IMG/VR virus record: IMGVR_UViG_3300036768_000870 | Location: 1 to 24,276 of that record | Strand: one strand, 5' to 3' | Length of the DNA stretch: 24,276 bases | Origin: a virus | In this document: positions 22,333 to 24,276 of the stretch, piece after piece | Layout: the number at the start of each line of letters is the position of its first letter | How positions within the stretch are numbered: the first letter of the stretch is position 1 | Notes under the pieces: generated by a model | Databases searched by the model: none | What the model saw: only the letters and a program-made list of their open reading frames with translations | Told to the model about the DNA's origin: nothing | Position numbers and translations under genes: made by a program

Positions 22333-22458
22333 TCACGCGCGCGCTGGCGATCGGTCGGCGAACGATCCGGCCCGCACCTTGTGCGCCTCGCAGCGGCCAC
22401 TGCCGTCGCGCACCAGCACGCCGCATTGGCTGCACGGTTTCGGGGCTGAAGATGGCAT
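22333..22458 (-). pseudogene. remnant of an HNH endonuclease gene (N-terminal zinc-knuckle only)
   Basis: ATG 22458 opens 41 codons starting MPSSAPKPCSQCGVLVRDGS, with CxxC and CEAH that would form a zinc knuckle, then KVRAGSFADRSPARA and a stop. This matches the first 35-40 residues of HNH endonucleases that lie just before phage terminase genes, but the HNH catalytic motifs are missing. In the +1 frame downstream, helical sequence DRQRARDAERRRVEALQRTG follows, suggesting a deletion plus frame change. It could alternatively be a real mini-protein. HNH nucleases near terminases assist DNA packaging in HK97-like phages. Confidence 0.55.
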
Positions 22459-22464
22459 GGGCGA

Positions 22465-22499
22465 AGAAAAGCCCCGCGCGGATCGCACCGGGCGGGGCT
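22465..22499 (-). terminator. Rho-independent terminator after the Q-like gene
   Basis: On the minus strand AGCCCCGC (22499-22492) pairs perfectly with GCGGGGCT (22477-22470), loop 14 nt, followed by TTTTCTTC counted from 22470. It lies 31 nt after the Q-like stop and only about 20 nt after a predicted promoter start. A strong terminator ahead of the whole packaging operon is expected to need antitermination, as at lambda tR'. Confidence 0.7.
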
Positions 22500-22526
22500 G
22501 GGGTCTCGTGTGGCCGAGTTTGCCGG

Positions 22527-22554
22527 AATCTACCCCAACTTGTCTTTGTTGCAA
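22527..22554 (-). promoter_or_regulatory. weak sigma70-like promoter (pR'-like candidate) at the end of the Q-like gene
   Basis: TTGCAA (22554-22549) and TAGATT (22532-22527) are separated by 16 bp; each matches its consensus at 4 of 6 positions. The -10 overlaps the stop codon of the Q-like gene and the terminator follows directly, as lambda pR' follows Q. The match is weak by itself; position is the main support. Confidence 0.3.
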
Positions 22555-22913
22555 AAACCACCGGCCGCCGGCTGTGCCAGCAACTCGGCCAGCCTGGCGT
22601 GCGCAGCTTCGATGCGCGCGTACAGCGTCGGCCGCTCACAGCCCAGCTCCTCGCACTGTCGCTCGATCGGCCCCCGCTTGCAGTAGTGCACGATGACTGC
22701 GTGGTGCAGCTTGTAGGACAGATGGTCCACAGCCCACGCCGTCTGCCACACGTCGGTCGACTTCGCCACCTTGATCGACGGCACCACGCCGCCGCCTGGC
22801 GGAGACCAGGCCGGGTGCAGCACGCTCATCGTGGGGTAGCCCGACCCATCGCCCACCGTGCAGGCCTCGGCCCAGCGCTGCAGGCGCGCTTCGATTCGCA
22901 CATCACGTGCCAT
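22530..22913 (-). CDS. candidate late regulator, Q-like/sigma70-region-4-like HTH protein
   Basis: The 127-aa product begins MARDVRIEARLQRWAEACTV, then GDGSGYPTMSVLHPAWSPPG, and has a C-terminal helix-turn-helix-like region (about 78-115: IVHYCKRGPIERQCEELGCE, TLYARIEAAHARLAELL) like region 4 of sigma factors. This design recurs in small phage proteins sited just before the terminase operon and often annotated as antitermination Q-like. Directly after it come a weak promoter and a strong terminator. ATG 22913 overlaps the preceding gene by 11 nt. The DNA-binding fold is likely; the antiterminator role is inferred from position. Confidence 0.6.
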   Translation of the reverse strand: MARDVRIEARLQRWAEACTVGDGSGYPTMSVLHPAWSPPGGGVVPSIKVAKSTDVWQTAWAVDHLSYKLHHAVIVHYCKRGPIERQCEELGCERPTLYARIEAAHARLAELLAQPAAGGFCNKDKLG

Positions 22914-23202
22914 GAGACGCCTCCGGCTCGCGGATCTGCAGCAGCGCCTGCGTGCGGGTCAGCCTGGCGGCCAAGAAGTCGGCTGCGGCGGCGTCACCGG
23001 CCAGCGGCACGCCCACCGTCAGCGGCCCCTCGCAGGCGAAGAACCAGCCGGGCTCAAGGTTCAGCACGCCGCGCCGCCAGCACTCGTCCACATGCGCATC
23101 GCCCAGCACGCGGCGCTTCTCGCGCACAAGGCGGGACACGCCAGGCATGTGGGCCGGCAGCCAACCCCAACCCTTCCGCTGCTCTGATCCACCCTTGTCC
23201 AT
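22903..23202 (-). CDS. conserved small phage protein (hypothetical, 99 aa)
   Basis: The product begins MDKGGSEQRKGWGWLPAHMP and contains GVSRLVREKRRVLGDAHVDE, CWRRGVLNLEPGWFFACEGP, then TRTQALLQIREPEASHG. I recognise this as a type of small protein common just before the Q-like gene in prophages of Betaproteobacteria, but it has no known function. ATG 23202 has GAGG 10 nt upstream; an in-frame alternative is the Met of HMPGVSR. It overlaps the next gene by 11 nt. Confidence 0.65.
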   Translation of the reverse strand: MDKGGSEQRKGWGWLPAHMPGVSRLVREKRRVLGDAHVDECWRRGVLNLEPGWFFACEGPLTVGVPLAGDAAAADFLAARLTRTQALLQIREPEASHGT

Positions 23203-23299
23203 CTGTCCATCACCTCACATTGAGAATTGAATCGAGCCCGTACGCCTCGCCCGCGTGGGCGCGCGCGCCTGCCCGCCTCGCGCCCGCCCGCCTTGTGTT

Positions 23300-23316
23300 G
23301 TAGACACATGGACATC
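23300..23316. repeat. 17-bp repeat, copy 1
   Basis: GTAGACACATGGACATC matches the copy at 23387-23403 at 14 of 17 positions in the same orientation, 87 bp apart. It lies in non-coding DNA, so the likeness is not due to a protein repeat. It could be a binding site for a phage regulator or replication protein. Confidence 0.5.
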
Positions 23317-23386
23317 GACGCCCACGGCTCCGCTGGTGACAGCTGCCGCAGCCATTGCCGGCTGCTTCAACTCTCACTGCAAGGTC

Positions 23387-23403
23387 ATAGACACGTAGAC
23401 ATC
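23387..23403. repeat. 17-bp repeat, copy 2
   Basis: ATAGACACGTAGACATC is the partner of the copy at 23300-23316. It is itself two TAGACA units 8 bp apart, an iteron-like design. Confidence 0.5.
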
Positions 23404-23485
23404 CAGGCGCGCCTGGTCGCAGCAGCGCTACATGGCCGTCACCTGGACTGCCCCGACCTTTTCCGCGCCGCCGCGCGCTCTCTGG

Positions 23486-24276
23486 TCAGAACGGGCAATC
23501 ACCGTCGGTGCCCTCTGGCTGTGCGCCCGCGTCGTGGCGCGTTGAATGGCTGCCGCTGGGGGCAAAACTGCCCGCCGTACCCGGTCTGCGGAAGACATAC
23601 GGCCGGCCGGGCCGGCTGCTCTTGTGCATCACCCAGCCCAACTTGCGCAGGGCCGCGCCCGCCTGCTTCTCGTGGAAGCGCCCCGGGCCCAGCTTCTCAA
23701 TGCCGATGCCGATGCGCTGCAGCAGGTCGATGAGCGTAATCTCGTTCACCAGCGTCCCATTCTCACCGTGGATGCCCACCTTCTGGTTCTCATCGTACAG
23801 GTAGCGCTGCACCGCCGCCTCGATCGCGCCCTCCACCTGGCGCTGCTGCTGCTGCGGGTCGAACAGATCGACCTGCTCGCGGTGCGTCGGCCAGAAGCGC
23901 TCGCCGGCGTCCAGGTAGGTCATCGCCTCGGCGAACAGCTGGTCGCGGTTCTCGCGCACCCACTGCAAGTCAACCAACTTATCCACACGCACCGGCCAGA
24001 AGCGGCGATTGCCCGTGGAGTCCGTCAGGTAATGGTCCTCGTTTGTCGTGCCGATGAACACCAGCTGCCGCGGGTAGTCCTTCGCACGCCGGTCAAAGCT
24101 CGCACGGAAGCGGTCCTTCGGGCTGCTGACGAACTGCTTGACCTTCGTCACCTCGCTCTTCGAGAAGGCGTCCAGCTCGCCGATCTCGTACACCCACACG
24201 CCCTGCAGGTTCTGGTACGCATCCTTGTCGCCCAGGATCAGCCCACTGTCGGCAAACCAGTCACCCCCCAGCAGCC
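23486..24276 (-). CDS. VapE-like replication ATPase/helicase, C-terminal part (cut by window edge)
   Basis: The frame is open to the right edge, so the N-terminus and Walker A are missing; 262 residues are visible. It starts LLGGDWFADSGLILGDKDAY, the sequence that directly follows Walker A in VapE-family proteins. Then come VWVYEIGELDAFSKSEVTKV (Walker B region), FVSSPKDRFRASFDRRAKDY, QLVFIGTTNEDHYLTDSTGN and RRFWPVRVD (arginine-finger region). The C-terminal part looks like a winged-helix (VNEITLIDLLQRIGIGIEKL, LGWVMHKSSRPGRPYVF). Such proteins serve as replication helicase/primase partners in phages. It is the last early-type gene before the late block. The internal GTG at 24199 is not a real start. 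Confidence 0.88.
   Translation of the reverse strand, partial: LLGGDWFADSGLILGDKDAYQNLQGVWVYEIGELDAFSKSEVTKVKQFVSSPKDRFRASFDRRAKDYPRQLVFIGTTNEDHYLTDSTGNRRFWPVRVDKLVDLQWVRENRDQLFAEAMTYLDAGERFWPTHREQVDLFDPQQQQRQVEGAIEAAVQRYLYDENQKVGIHGENGTLVNEITLIDLLQRIGIGIEKLGPGRFHEKQAGAALRKLGWVMHKSSRPGRPYVFRRPGTAGSFAPSGSHSTRHDAGAQPEGTDGDCPF

Larger units (their letters stand above)
23203..23485. other. non-coding interval between VapE-like and 99-aa genes
   Basis: No convincing gene is seen on either strand; the long plus-strand frame across it is Arg/Pro/Ala-rich, runs antisense into the VapE-like gene and has no ribosome site. The interval holds two near-identical 17-bp repeats (listed separately), a very GC-rich block at about 23260-23292, and a small AT-richer patch at about 23218-23233 just before the 99-aa gene, where a promoter could lie. 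Confidence 0.5.

Noticed and set aside
22277-22639. 120-codon minus-strand frame across the terminator and HNH remnant
   Set aside because: It runs through a Rho-independent terminator and overlaps the end of the Q-like gene in another frame; composition is Arg/Ser-rich with no motif.
1-24276. CRISPR arrays, tRNA genes, rRNA and insertion sequences
   Set aside because: None seen: no regularly spaced repeats, no tRNA-like cloverleaf recognised by eye, no transposase motifs or terminal repeats. A tRNA search program would be needed to be certain.

Overview
The window is almost entirely the late region of a tailed phage or prophage with a lambda-like/siphophage layout. It is read right to left on the minus strand. 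The DNA is GC-rich by eye, codons strongly favour G/C at third positions, and the proteins resemble prophage proteins of Burkholderiales-type Betaproteobacteria. The host is an inference; no chromosomal housekeeping gene or integration site is in view, so prophage, free phage or viral contig cannot be told apart.

Right end (about 22.5-24.3 kb): the C-terminal part of a VapE-like replication ATPase cut by the window edge, a non-coding stretch with two near-identical 17-bp repeats, a small conserved phage gene, and a candidate Q-like late regulator. A weak promoter and a Rho-independent terminator follow at once, an arrangement resembling lambda pR'-tR'.

Packaging and head (about 13.6-22.5 kb): a 41-codon remnant of an HNH nuclease gene, a gpZ-like tail protein that is out of its usual place, small and large terminase overlapping by 110 nt, a short head/virion protein, a gpW-like connector, the portal, an HK97-type protease fused to the major capsid protein (with a well-placed internal start for capsid alone), a small head protein and an FII-like connector.

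Tail (about 3.1-13.6 kb): tail terminator (U-like), tail tube, tail assembly chaperone G with a GGGAAAC -1 frameshift site giving a G-T fusion, a 1167-aa tape measure, two tail-tip proteins, a glycine-rich fibre and a small fibre-associated protein.

Lysis (about 0.3-3.1 kb): an unknown gene, a papain-like (NlpC/P60-superfamily) enzyme, a membrane/coiled-coil protein (holin candidate), a GH24 endolysin with an E-C-T triad and a C-terminal membrane segment, a one-TM small protein, and an Rz spanin with Rz1 completely nested inside it in the +1 frame. Genes here are linked by ATGA, TGATG or GTGA overlaps.

Left end: at about position 295 the phage strand is interrupted. A plus-strand 5' part of a cytosine-C5 DNA methyltransferase runs into the 5' end of a minus-strand phage gene, and both are truncated. 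This is a recombination junction or an assembly junction.
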